A stretch of DNA of 64,000 nucleotides, taken from positions 167,303-231,302 of the forward strand of contig NW_020825379.1 of the NCBI RefSeq assembly GCF_003286085.1. The letters are read 5' to 3'. A model generated the notes under the pieces. The model did no database searches, was not told the origin of the DNA, and saw only the letters and a program-made list of their open reading frames with translations. Source of the stretch: Drosophila persimilis. Its lineage: Eukaryota; Arthropoda; Insecta; Diptera; Drosophilidae. Both the position numbers and the translations under genes were made by a program. Of this stretch, positions 54,980 through 64,000 are shown one piece after another (position 1 is the stretch's first letter; every line of letters begins with the position of its first letter).

Positions 54980-55319
54980 TGTTCAATATTTTTCCAAAAA
55001 TCCCCGAAAGCAATGAACTTATTAAAACAGGTAAAAATCCTCCTTTTTGGATGAGAACTTTTCTCTTAGAATTTATTGACCGTTTTGGACATGAAATAAG
55101 ACGTAATGCATTTTTATACTTTTTTAGAGCATATAGTTGCTTTTTTGATATCTTATGATTTCCTCGCAGAGTATTCAACACTATCTCCACTAATGCTTTT
55201 ACTAACTCAATGTCACAATTACTTATAATTGCATTTCGAAGTTTATTATTTGCCCTTTTGAGCACATACAATAAATGTTTGTTCGCTTTCAGTCGATTTA
55301 GATTCTTTTTGTAAACCAT
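54972..55319 (-). CDS. basic 115-residue Polinton protein with Gly-Gly-Phe-Leu-Pro tail
   Basis: The frame opens at 55385, but the ATG at 55319 (MVYKKNLNRLKANKH) gives a better start: the upstream residues only mirror the ATPase gene in another frame. Lys-rich, helical, ending KRKVLIQKGGFLPVLISSLL, a tail I have in mind for small conserved Polinton proteins. It overlaps the ATPase gene by 74 bases. Confidence 0.62.
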   Translation of the reverse strand: MVYKKNLNRLKANKHLLYVLKRANNKLRNAIISNCDIELVKALVEIVLNTLRGNHKISKKQLYALKKYKNALRLISCPKRSINSKRKVLIQKGGFLPVLISSLLSGIFGKILNNA

Positions 55320-55932
55320 TTTCATCTGAAAAGCAAACTGTATACTCAGAATTAAAAATATGTGTACGAAATCTAAGGAGATCATTTATTCCCTGAGTAA
55401 GATCAATAAGTAAATAACCATGTGGTTCATCTGTCACCTCCTTATATATTCTGAAGAGCTCCTGAGAATTTTCAGGATAAATTTGTCTTGCTAAGCATTG
55501 AAATTGTAGCTTATCCCTAGGATTTTTGAACGCAACGATGTATTTTGTGTTTAGTGAAATATCTCGAGTATGTGATGATTTATGAAATATATTTTGTGTA
55601 ACCACTATTACGGATAAATTCCTGTGGTGTGATCCTTTTGTAAATAGCTCACAGACATTTTTATTAAATGCACCCATCATTAAGTCATCTAGTATTAAAA
55701 GAATAGGCTCATGATTTTCATTTTCAATTGTTTCGGGAACTCCTTTATAGTATTCGATGGTATTAAAATTTGGCTTAGCATGCTCCTCTCCATAACACCA
55801 AATTATTCGATTAATTGAAATGCTCAGCAAATCATTTCTTTTGTTTATTAAATTTTCTAAAAACGTTGTCTTACCAGATCCTGAAGGACCGCAAATAAGC
55901 ATTGTAAAAGGATGTATAAATTGCTTAAACAT
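55246..55932 (-). CDS. FtsK/HerA-type packaging ATPase (ATP)
   Basis: A 228-residue P-loop ATPase that would pump element DNA into particles. Walker A GPSGSGKT at residues 15-22, Walker B ILLILDDLM at about 76-84, and a sensor-like VVTQN at about 110. Size and motif spacing fit the A32-like ATPases of Polintons and related viruses. Intact frame; overlaps the downstream basic protein. Confidence 0.88.
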   Translation of the reverse strand: MFKQFIHPFTMLICGPSGSGKTTFLENLINKRNDLLSISINRIIWCYGEEHAKPNFNTIEYYKGVPETIENENHEPILLILDDLMMGAFNKNVCELFTKGSHHRNLSVIVVTQNIFHKSSHTRDISLNTKYIVAFKNPRDKLQFQCLARQIYPENSQELFRIYKEVTDEPHGYLLIDLTQGINDLLRFRTHIFNSEYTVCFSDENGLQKESKSTESEQTFIVCAQKGK

Positions 55933-55991
55933 TTTTGGGCTATGTTTTATTTATTAATATTTTATAAATGTTTTCTAACATCTAAGATATT

Positions 55992-56132
55992 CTAATTTCG
56001 CGTCTCCTGATCGCGCTTTTTGGGGCAGTTTTTTTCTAAGTGAGTATCAGAGCCGCAATAATTACAATAAACAACTTGTGTGTATCCGCTTTTGTGAGGA
56101 TCCTTTTCAAACAAACGCTTAAATGAATCCAT
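55992..56132 (-). CDS. 46-residue CCHC zinc-knuckle protein
   Basis: A short frame between the ATPase and the 171-residue gene: ATG at 56132, TAG at 55992-55994. It holds one exact CX2CX4HX4C knuckle (CNYCGSDTHLEKNC, residues 23-36), flanked by Lys/Arg-rich ends. The spacing is that of retroviral nucleocapsid knuckles. Same strand and gene spacing as the neighbours. It may bind single-stranded nucleic acid. Confidence 0.6.
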   Translation of the reverse strand: MDSFKRLFEKDPHKSGYTQVVYCNYCGSDTHLEKNCPKKRDQETRN

Positions 56133-56176
56133 TTTAAACAACTAGTTACTACAAGTGCTGAATATAAACTGAAAAT

Positions 56177-56692
56177 CTAAACATATGAGTCACCATTACA
56201 GTAGATAGCGTAGTTAGAATTTTCCAAGATAACAAATAGCTTAAATAAATTATTTAGAGCACATCTAAGAGGAATTTTTTTGTGGATTCTACAGTTTGTA
56301 AAAAAATTTGGATAAAATGTGAGACTTTTTCCAATATCGATATCAATAATATTATTTGTTAAATACTTAGATAAAAACTTTTTTTTAATTTCACCACGTA
56401 CAATAACGGTGCTAAATCTATTTAGTGGTGAAAGTATTTCACCTAAACTTAAATATGATATTTCACCATCTGACCATTCCAATCCATTTATGGTTTGACG
56501 ATTAATATTTTGTTGTTTAATCATTTCATTATCCAATTCATTCAGATGATATGGTGGTTTGAAATGAAAGAAGTTTGGTGTTACTGTTCCGGTTTGCATA
56601 AACGCCAATTCCTTAATAAAAAGTTGTTTATTATTTCCAAAGACATATTGAAAATCAACTATAACGCTTGAATTCCTGTCGATTGTGTTCAT
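56177..56692 (-). CDS. 171-residue Polinton protein, possible RNase H-fold
   Basis: Starts with a strand-like segment containing an Asp (SVIVDFQYVF), then IKELAFMQ, FHFKPPYHL, NGLEWSDGEI, VIVRGEIKKKFL and a terminal Cys/His part (CRIHKKIPLRCALNNLFKL). Proteins with this plan are common beside insect mobile elements. The layout (Asp in the first strand, KEL on the next) recalls DEDD exonucleases, but this needs structure prediction. It is divergent from the 229-residue gene. Confidence 0.55.
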   Translation of the reverse strand: MNTIDRNSSVIVDFQYVFGNNKQLFIKELAFMQTGTVTPNFFHFKPPYHLNELDNEMIKQQNINRQTINGLEWSDGEISYLSLGEILSPLNRFSTVIVRGEIKKKFLSKYLTNNIIDIDIGKSLTFYPNFFTNCRIHKKIPLRCALNNLFKLFVILENSNYAIYCNGDSYV

Positions 56693-56800
56693 GTTGGTTT
56701 GAGATTTTGTAAGAAACTGAATGAGTTGTTGATGCCTATCTCCTTTATATACAGCCCAATTTAGTAAGAGTTCTTAGTTTTACAAAAGCATTCAACCCAA
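56693..56800. promoter_or_regulatory. divergent promoter region
   Basis: 108 bp between two divergent ATGs. TTTATATACAG at 56741-56751 could be a TATA-like element for the plus-strand gene. Confidence 0.4.
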
Positions 56801-57490
56801 ATGGACACGCTTCAATCAAAAAGAATTAGGTCCACTAGAAAGAAGCAGGATCACGAAGTCATTTTCGGTCTCGAATATTATGTAGTACATAATTTAAAAC
56901 TTAAATGCGGTTTTTCAACTACAAGAAAATTCACTCCAATGATATGGATGCAGCAAAGCAAAAACAATTTCGTCGGTTTAGATAAAGATGAATGGATGCA
57001 ATTGGTTACATACAAAGAGTATATCCAATTGAAACTTGATCAGTATGATTTTTTGATGCCTGATACAATTATAGACCATCCATTATTACCCACAATTAAG
57101 TGTAATTTTAGATTTCGAAAATCAGATAAGCAGTATGTGTTTATAATAAATCAGTTTGGAAATAAAATTGAATTTGATAGTGAGTCCTGGAGATCGTTTT
57201 TAAGATTAGGCATTTTTTTTACCACATTTTTATGTTGGAATACGATACTTAAGCAACAAATTATAAACCTCTACTATAATAATATTATTCCTAAGTGTGC
57301 AGCCTTACAAAAATTTGATGTTCAACTAGCTGATTTAGACGGTACTTATGATAGAAATGTGCAAATAGATTTAACCCGTTTATGCTTTGAAATTTCCAAA
57401 AAAATGTGTAATCAAATAAAACGCGATGTTCTTGAGTATAAGCAAACACTTTTAAATAAGCAATCATCCCAACATAACAATAGAAAATAA
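56801..57490 (+). CDS. 229-residue Polinton protein, unknown
   Basis: From ATG 56801. Basic N-terminus (QSKRIRSTRKKQDHE), then aromatic-rich core (FGLEYYVVHNLKLKCGF; FTPMIWMQQ) and a helical C-terminus. It is followed 16 bp later by the integrase gene on the same strand, so the two are probably expressed together. No domain recognised. Confidence 0.55.
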   Translation: MDTLQSKRIRSTRKKQDHEVIFGLEYYVVHNLKLKCGFSTTRKFTPMIWMQQSKNNFVGLDKDEWMQLVTYKEYIQLKLDQYDFLMPDTIIDHPLLPTIKCNFRFRKSDKQYVFIINQFGNKIEFDSESWRSFLRLGIFFTTFLCWNTILKQQIINLYYNNIIPKCAALQKFDVQLADLDGTYDRNVQIDLTRLCFEISKKMCNQIKRDVLEYKQTLLNKQSSQHNNRK

Positions 57491-57506
57491 AAAAATTATA
57501 TTAAAA

Positions 57507-58430
57507 ATGAGTAAGCAACAAGTTGTTAATGAAATACATAAGCCTGCTAGAAGAAATTTTATTCGTCGTAAATTCGTACAAAAGGGAATTAATGACACGT
57601 GGCAAATCGATTTAGTTGAAATGATACCCTTTTATAAGGAAAACAAAGGATATAGGTACTTGCTGACAGTAATTGACACGTTCTCGAAGTTTGCATATGC
57701 AGTTCCCGTTAAGTCTAAAACAGCTTTAGATGTTTTATCAGCATTGAAGAAAATATTAAAAATATCTAAACATAAACCTAAAAATATTCAATCTGATCAA
57801 GGAAAGGAGTTTTTTAATGTAGCCTTCGGAGAGTTAATGAAAAAGATTAACATTAACCATTACCATACATATACACACCTTAAAGCATCTATTTGTGAAC
57901 GTTTTAATAGAACATTAAAAAATCGTATGTGGAAAATCTTTAGTATGCAGGGTAATCATACGTGGATTTATATCTTGCATGACTTACTAAAAGATTATAA
58001 TAATTCATATCACCGTACTATAAAAATGAGGCCTATAGATGTAAACAAACAAAATGAAGAGTTTATTTTGAAAACAGCTTATAATATTTGTAAGGTATTT
58101 CCTAAACACAAGTTTTCCATTGGTGATCCTGTTAGAATAAGTAAATATAAAGGTATTTTTACAAAGGGCTATGATCCAAACTGGACAGCCGAAGTTTTTA
58201 AAATTTTAAAAGTAAAGTCTACTAATCCTGTAACATATGAGCTGGAGGACTATAAGGGGGAAATGATCAAAGGCTCATTTTATGATCAAGAACTCCAAAA
58301 AGTTAAAGATGAAAATGCTTTCTTAGTGGAAAAAATACTTAGAAGGAAAAAAGAACAAGTTTTTGTTAAATGGTTAGGTTTCGATGAAACACACAATTCA
58401 TGGATAGATAAAAAGAGTATATTAAAATAA
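57507..58430 (+). CDS. retrovirus-like integrase with chromodomain (INT)
   Basis: A 307-residue intact frame. The catalytic triad is in WQIDLVEM (Asp ~34), IQSDQGKEFF (Asp ~96) and SICERFNRTLK (Glu ~132). A C-terminal chromodomain follows (FLVEKILRRKKEQVFVKWLGF...SWID), of the kind known from Polinton and chromovirus integrases, which can guide insertion to modified histones. It would catalyse insertion and the 6-bp target duplication. Confidence 0.92.
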   Translation: MSKQQVVNEIHKPARRNFIRRKFVQKGINDTWQIDLVEMIPFYKENKGYRYLLTVIDTFSKFAYAVPVKSKTALDVLSALKKILKISKHKPKNIQSDQGKEFFNVAFGELMKKININHYHTYTHLKASICERFNRTLKNRMWKIFSMQGNHTWIYILHDLLKDYNNSYHRTIKMRPIDVNKQNEEFILKTAYNICKVFPKHKFSIGDPVRISKYKGIFTKGYDPNWTAEVFKILKVKSTNPVTYELEDYKGEMIKGSFYDQELQKVKDENAFLVEKILRRKKEQVFVKWLGFDETHNSWIDKKSILK

Positions 58431-58544
58431 TTAAGCACGCAAAATATTTATCAGATTTAATTTATTTTTGTGTATTTTTTACATTGAAATATAGTTTTAA
58501 TTATACACAAATTAAAAATAATAATAATATAATGTTAAATTTAC
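58431..58544. other. convergent 3' region
   Basis: AT-rich stretch between the 3' ends of integrase and polB. Probably shared polyadenylation signals; no gene. Confidence 0.5.
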
Positions 58545-61500
58545 TTATACCATATTTTGTGTATTATTACTAGCACCTAAAATATTTTTAATTTCATAGT
58601 GATTATGAGCTAATGTTGAAATATTATCAGGTAATATAAATCTTTTGTCATCCTTATAATTTAGACTTATCTTATTTACAATTTCAGTATAAATTTTATG
58701 ACCTCTACTTCTAATAACTCTCTGTTGTCCATAATAAGTTTTTTTATGTTTAATGCATTCAATATAATGAGTATGAGTTAATCGTTTAACTACTGACTTT
58801 TTTACGCCTTTAACCTTTTTTACGTTATAGTCAGTGTTATCATCTTTAGCAATTAAATATGAGTATGCTTTCGCTTTTAATCCTGCAAACGACGTCATTA
58901 TTTTTCCTGCATTTTCGTCTTTCATTAATCCAAGCTCTTTGTTATTAGCGAGATTGATACCGAATCTGTTTGAGGCTAGGTAATTGGATGTATCAAAGCG
59001 ATTAGGATTGAATTTAATTAAATCATAAAAATCTTCTTCTGATGATATAATAAATGAATCTGTATCCATATAGAGTATTTTTGATGATGGACATTTTACA
59101 GAATGAAAATTATAGAAATAGTCATACATTAACCATTTTGAAAGTTCTAGTACACTAACTCCAATGTATATGGGCTTATCATAAAAAATTCGGGACTTAG
59201 TTGATTCAATGGCAGCCAAATTATCTCCAAAGATTTCAACACTGTGGAAATTATGTCTTGCTATGCGTTGTCTAAACCCTGCTGAGTTTTGTCTTGACTC
59301 ATAATGCTTAACTAATGCAACCTCACGACGTTTTTCTACATTCTCCATTGTTTTACCGTAAACGGCATTAACCATTAATTTGTAAAAGTTTATCTCAAAG
59401 TCATTGCTAGCTAATTTTCTAAGAGATGTATTGAGGTCAATATATGGTTTCAGCCAACAGGACTGATTAAATGATAAAACTCTAGATATTTTTTCTAAAA
59501 TCATACCTTGCTCTATACATAACTGTAGCTGCTTCAAATGAATTATATAGTTCTTTTTATCACTTAAGTCAGCTATTAGTTTTGTCTGCTTTCCTCCTGG
59601 TGGAATCTTATTTTCGGGGCAAAAAGGTAAACTATTATGCTTATTATGAATATCATCAGGATATCGCAAATCTACTTCTAAAATATATCCAACATCACTA
59701 GATGCCGATATGCTAAGAACGTTGAAAGATGAAATTTCATCGTTACTTAGAAATTTAAAATTAGAAAATGGAAGGGGTTGACTCATAGCCCATCCATATA
59801 AGTTGTTGGCGTCAATATATGAAAGGAAATTTATGGGTTCGGTAGGCTTAAATTTATTATTTAAATATTTGTTATTTGCTGTTGCAATCCGTTGAGTGCA
59901 TTGGGTCAATCCTCCACGAACAGCAGTTTTTAAAAAATTATAAATGTCAGGATCACTAACAAGTTCTAATTCTACTCTTGTGTATTTTAACATTGCATCC
60001 CATGAAACTGAAGGAGCAGTAACATAATTAATGGGGTCTAACCTGTACACTCGGGAACAAAGACTCCTAAAATTCTCAAATACATCAGCAAGAATTAAAA
60101 ACATCGCTTTCCAAATATAATTTTAAATAATCTCTAATAGATTTGCAATTAAATGCGTTCCAAACCTTCTGAGCAAAGTTGTAGTCTTCAACACTACATT
60201 CCTCATCATTCAGTGAATTATAAAATTATCTCGCGAAGGAAGCAGGGATTCATCAAATTTTTCAAAACTATCCAAATAATCATAGGGAAATACTCCCTTT
60301 CGTCGTAGCATATCAAATTTTTCACCTTGATATTACTTCTCAAAATTTTAAAATTCGCTATGTTCATATAACTAGCGAGTTTTTCTAAGCTTGAATTTAA
60401 AAATCTATTTGAATCTATATATCTAATTTTATATTGATGAAGATAAGATTCATCGAGCTTACAAATTTGAGTTAACGCAATATATAACTCTTTATTGCAA
60501 GGAATGGGTCTTAGTTCATCTTTTATTGACGTAACAAATAAATGTATATCATAACGAGATAAGTTATGAAAAACTACCGGGAAAAAGGGATCGCTTAATC
60601 TAAATGTCTGTTTACACAGCTTATGAATAGGACCTACATATTGTCCTGTAAACTGATCAAAGAATTTTTCTCGATCATCATCAGAAATTTGTTTCTCGCA
60701 GGCATAGCATTCACCGTGTTCCTGGTAATCCTCATCCCAAATGTTAAACTGATAGATTGGTTTTTTATAGGACTTCCAGTACTTCTCATAAAGTCCATCG
60801 GTTTTCATCCTAAGTGCTTGACAAAATTTTTGGATACAATCCGGTCCTGAAAATAACGAAATCATAATGTTTAAGAGTTTTATTGCCTTTGCTGGAATGT
60901 TAAAATATTACCTTCGTATGTCCACATCTCATTTAGATGTTCATTGTATTTATGTACCAATATAAAATGATGCTGCACATGCTGTATGCCTCTGTGCCAT
61001 AGTAGTTGATGATTTTGATGGATCATTAGATTGTATATCGTAATTTTCCAAAACTGCTTCGATTGTCAGCATAAATTACTACTGGTGGAGATAGTTTTTT
61101 AGAAAAAACTTTTGAATACAGTTTTGGTATTAGGTTCAGGATACAAAGCAGCAACTTTTCCACACTCTTTAGTGTCATGTATAGTATTGTTGTACTATAA
61201 ATTGCAAGCAGTTCTCGCAAAATATGCCGTATTATGGGATTTACTATGTTGTGAATAACATAATTTTCTCATGCACGTTATATATGCATAATGCATCATT
61301 TGCATATTATCACTATTAATTCCAAGCAAGTTTATGTGGTGAGTCCGAATTTTCTTAGTCCTCACTGTGGGTCCCACAACGTTTTTTCCATTCTCATCGA
61401 CTTCATAAACATTGATGCTAAAATCCTCATTTGCTGATTCGAATCGCTTGATTCCTTTGCTTGTTATTGGAAACTCAATTCCGGAAAAATTTAATCTTAC

Positions 61501-62550
61501 TCCTTCATAATAAATGATGTCTTGCCGTATGTTTCCGCATCGATAGGATGATGGTATTGTTAACTTATCTCGGGAATTTTTTTTTAATGCTTGGCTGTTT
61601 GATATATAGTTTTTAAGGTGTGTTCCATAGGCTAATGATGCTAAAACACACCACTTGAAACAAAAATCATCGTCATTTTTAACATTTATGAGTGCATTTC
61701 GTGACTTAATTTTTTTGGGAGCTTGGATAAACCTGTTTGCAGCGATATGCTCTAGTTTTATATGGTAAGTTCAAATATTTAAAACACTTTATTGCCCCAA
61801 CCTGAATCCCTTCTCCTGGAATTCACTGCTGAGAGTTATCAAATTTTCTATGTATCATTTAGATGATCATCAATCAGCTCGTTTTCATATATTGGTTTGT
61901 ATGGAGTAATGAAATGCTTCATCGTTTCTGTTATAGCTTTCATCATCAGTGTTTTTAACGTATAATCCATATACTTTTAATTGTATTTTATGGATCTGTA
62001 CTCATCATGCAGTGACGCAATAAATTGATAATATCATTTTTGCAATCATAAAAAAACTCTTTTAAATCAATCTGTTCACTTTTTTTTTGATGTGAACACG
62101 ATTATGATTTTTAAAGGAAATCGCCGACTCCGTTTGAAATTAAAATAACGTTTTCATTTTCTCTAGTTGAGCTGCTCTTGCATTCTTATGTTTGTCCGAC
62201 ATCCATATGGCGTCTTTCCCTAGACGAAGGGTAACTTTCACCGCAAATTGAACAGTCAATAATCCTTAGGTCCATCGGAGTATCCAATCGAGGCCGTTTT
62301 TAAGCTCCTGACGTTGAAGGACCTTGAAGATCACTTGAATTAGATCCTTTGCTCATAAGAATCTCAAAAGCATTCCTAGGTCCCAAGCATGCTTCATAAT
62401 GACTATCAAACTCTATTAAGTCGATGGACTTAGAGCAAAGGTCACACAACTACATTATTACGCAAATCAGAGCATCTCTCATAATGAGATTGAAAACTCT
62501 GAAAAGTCAACGGACTTATCACACATGTTGCACTGAACTTTTGATGCCAT
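58545..62550 (-). pseudogene. protein-primed type B DNA polymerase (POLB), frameshifted
   Basis: The gene should start at ATG 62550 with tandem zinc fingers (CNMCDKSVD...; CDLCSKSID...; CSICGES...) and end at 58545, about 1.3 thousand codons, the usual size for Polinton PolB. The main C-terminal frame (58545-60104) has SYIDANNLYGWAMS (motif A), KLMVNAVYGKTMEN (motif B) and LYMDTDSFII (motif C). The exonuclease frame (60218-60865) has VFHNLSRYDIHLF and RYIDSNRF. Breaks are seen near 60102, 60225, 60300 and repeatedly from 60900 to 62500. Many are single-base changes and may be sequencing errors. Confidence 0.85.
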
Positions 62551-62767
62551 TTTAAGTTTTATTTATTTATTTATTTTTTTTGTATCGAACTAACCACTTT
62601 CACTATTGAAACAGGACTAAGGGTTTCCTTTTAAATGGTATCTTTTTAGGCCCCTCCCAAACACCTTCTTAATCTTTTATATCCAAAACAACAGTACCTG
62701 TTCACAAACCTGTTCAAACGATTCCTACTGGGTCAATCTAATAATATGAGGGAAAGGTTACAACCTC
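62551..62767. other. spacer between polB and right terminal repeat
   Basis: AT-rich with a TTTA repeat at 62558-62580. Probably holds the polB promoter. No ORF. Confidence 0.45.
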
Positions 62768-64000
62768 TATTCTACCCTGAAATCCACTTATTTCTTTTTG
62801 TGTAATCCTCACGTGGAAAGAAACCCTGTTTTCAAACGAATCCTATGATTTTCTCTGTAATAAGAGGAAGTGAAATTCAACCAATCAAAAGTAATAAACA
62901 GAAACATTTTAAAATAAATAGTGGTTTTTAAATGTGTTATATTTATAGTATATGTACATATGTATATATTATTTTTTAGAAAAATACATAAAATATTCTT
63001 ATTATATAAATATGTATTCGTATTATTAAAATTTTCGCCTCAGCTAATTTTACCGCAGCAATTAAGTATCATCATCTTCGTCCCCGATAAGTAGTTCCTG
63101 GATGTTGAGATCTTTTATCATCATTCCTGATTATCTACTAAATCGAAAATGTTTGTCATCATCCGGGAAATGTATGCTGGATTATCATTATTAGACGTGC
63201 ATTCCTTGGGTCATCGTCGTCATCATCCCATTTAATGTCACTTAACCAGGTCAAGTTGCTCTCGAGATAGGTTTGAGTCTTAATCCCAAAAATCAAGGAC
63301 AGGTCTACGGAGCTCGGCTGAGAGTCCAGATTATGGTTGATTCCGGTGGGAATCGATTAAAAATGATTTCAAGGTCATCCATCGTTGTTGAAAGATACTA
63401 GTTTATGTCCTAGCTGTTAGCTGTGAGTAGTTATCTATAGGCACTTTGCTATGGGACAGTGTTAGGTACACAAAGGAGGAATATAAATTATAGAGAAAGT
63501 AGAAAGGTTCAAGGGCATCGAAACCGTTTTTTCAGGAAACACTTAAAAAATACCTCTAAAACTATCACATTAGATTCATTGCAAAGGGATGACCTACCTG
63601 TTTGAGGGTTGTTTGAATCGCAACACGGACCAATCGTAAAAAACAGGTTCATTGACAGTAAGGGGGGAGAGAGAATATAAATGAGCGAAGGATCGATTTG
63701 AGAGGATTTTACATGGTTGAGAAACAGGATTAAGATCGAAGTTAGTTCACATATCGCCGATAGGTGGCGCCACCAAGTAGTAAGGATACGGGACAGACGT
63801 AATTTACTCTAAGTAGCATTAATTAATTTTGATGTCTTCCTATTATAATTTTATTCTTTGCGTGCTCCTATATATCTCCATTAATTTGTGTTCTCTTACC
63901 ATTCAACCTCTATACATCTAGATACCCAGGTTTCCAACCTATGTTTTTCTATAGGATGTAAATTTCAGAAACTTCACACATTTTTTCCCAATTCAATGTT
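62768..64000 (-). repeat. Polinton-R right terminal inverted repeat (partial)
   Basis: Inverse of 48510-49749: inner part, acidic ORF copy, inner palindrome arm (63427-63790) and spacer start, then the window ends. Compared with the left repeat the changes are mostly single-base insertions or deletions. Confidence 0.85.
63026..63382 (-). pseudogene. second copy of the acidic terminal-repeat ORF
   Basis: Matches 49151-49504 over its full length, but with about ten one-base indels (for example near 63070, 63090, 63148, 63340), so the reading frame is lost. Either decay or base-calling error. Confidence 0.75.

Larger units (their letters stand above)
47919..64000 (+). mobile_element. Polinton/Maverick R (self-synthesizing DNA transposon), right end beyond window
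   Basis: Begins AGTAGTTATTATATAGG at 47919 (Polintons start with AG). The left terminal inverted repeat reaches about 49749; its inverse starts at about 62768 and continues past the window end. Contents fit the Polinton set: protein-primed PolB, retrovirus-like integrase, adenain-like protease, packaging ATPase and capsid proteins. The element is at least 16.1 kb. It inserted in G4 RNase H; the candidate 6-bp target copy is AAGATA (47913-47918). Confidence 0.93.

Noticed and set aside
55320..55385. Upstream start of the basic 115-residue Polinton protein
   Set aside because: These codons only mirror the ATPase gene in another frame; ATG 55319 gives a typical basic start.
1..64000. piRNA cluster such as flamenco
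   Set aside because: Nested errantiviruses invite the idea, but elements lie on both strands and there is no small-RNA evidence in sequence alone.

Overview
The window is insect DNA, most likely from a Drosophila-type fly, and consists almost entirely of transposable elements nested in one another. No ordinary host gene, tRNA or rRNA was seen. The fly assignment rests on a copia relative whose primer site matches the tRNA-iMet half used by copia, on errantivirus (17.6/297/gypsy-type) elements with a tRNA-Ser-type primer site and ATAT targets, on BEL/Pao elements, and on a predicted 64-bp intron of typical Drosophila size. The species cannot be named. Coordinates and reading frames are read by eye; family names rest on motifs and architecture, without any database search.

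Layout, left to right. 1-1332 is the right end of one Polinton/Maverick (Polinton-L), inserted near the 3' end of the pol gene of a minus-strand Ty3/gypsy element (G1: 1333-1457 and 12956-17855). G1 is split by copia-1 (minus, 1458-12955, target duplication CTACT), which is itself split by the BEL/Pao element BEL-1 (plus, 4539-11165, target duplication ACAAC). 17861-27631 is an array of about 1.1-kb LTR-like units (LTR-X): five in direct order, three of them with a 1159-bp period, then an inverted part holding three copies of a small membrane-protein ORF. 27716-31345 (G2, minus) is an LTR-bounded gag'-env element that looks like a reverse-transcribed, spliced envelope mRNA. 32137-36206 is a decayed 5'-truncated BEL/Pao element (BEL-2, plus). 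36207-44091 holds a gag-protease element (G3, minus) ending in LTR-X and split by copia-2 (minus, 37945-42828). 44092-47918 is an errantivirus-like element (G4, plus) inserted in G3 and cut off in pol by a second Polinton.

47919 to beyond the window end is Polinton-R, the most gene-rich part. Its left terminal inverted repeat (47919-49749) starts with a 1188-bp near-perfect palindrome and carries an acidic ORF. The interior has a two-finger C2H2 ORF, a predicted spliced gene whose first exon holds only the ATG, a 99-aa ORF, then a minus-strand morphogenesis block (adenain-like protease, major capsid protein, basic glycine-rich protein, minor capsid/penton protein, two less known ORFs, packaging ATPase, a 46-aa CCHC protein, a 171-aa protein), a 229-aa ORF, a chromodomain integrase, and a frameshifted protein-primed type B DNA polymerase. 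This is the gene set of a virus-like transposon: integrase for insertion, PolB for self-replication, and protease, capsid proteins and ATPase for particle formation.

Relative order of events from nesting: G1 before copia-1 before BEL-1; G1 before Polinton-L; G3 before copia-2; G3 before G4 before Polinton-R. The sequence from about 60 kb onward differs from its matching copies mainly by single-base insertions and deletions, so frame breaks there, including those in polB, may be sequencing errors rather than decay.
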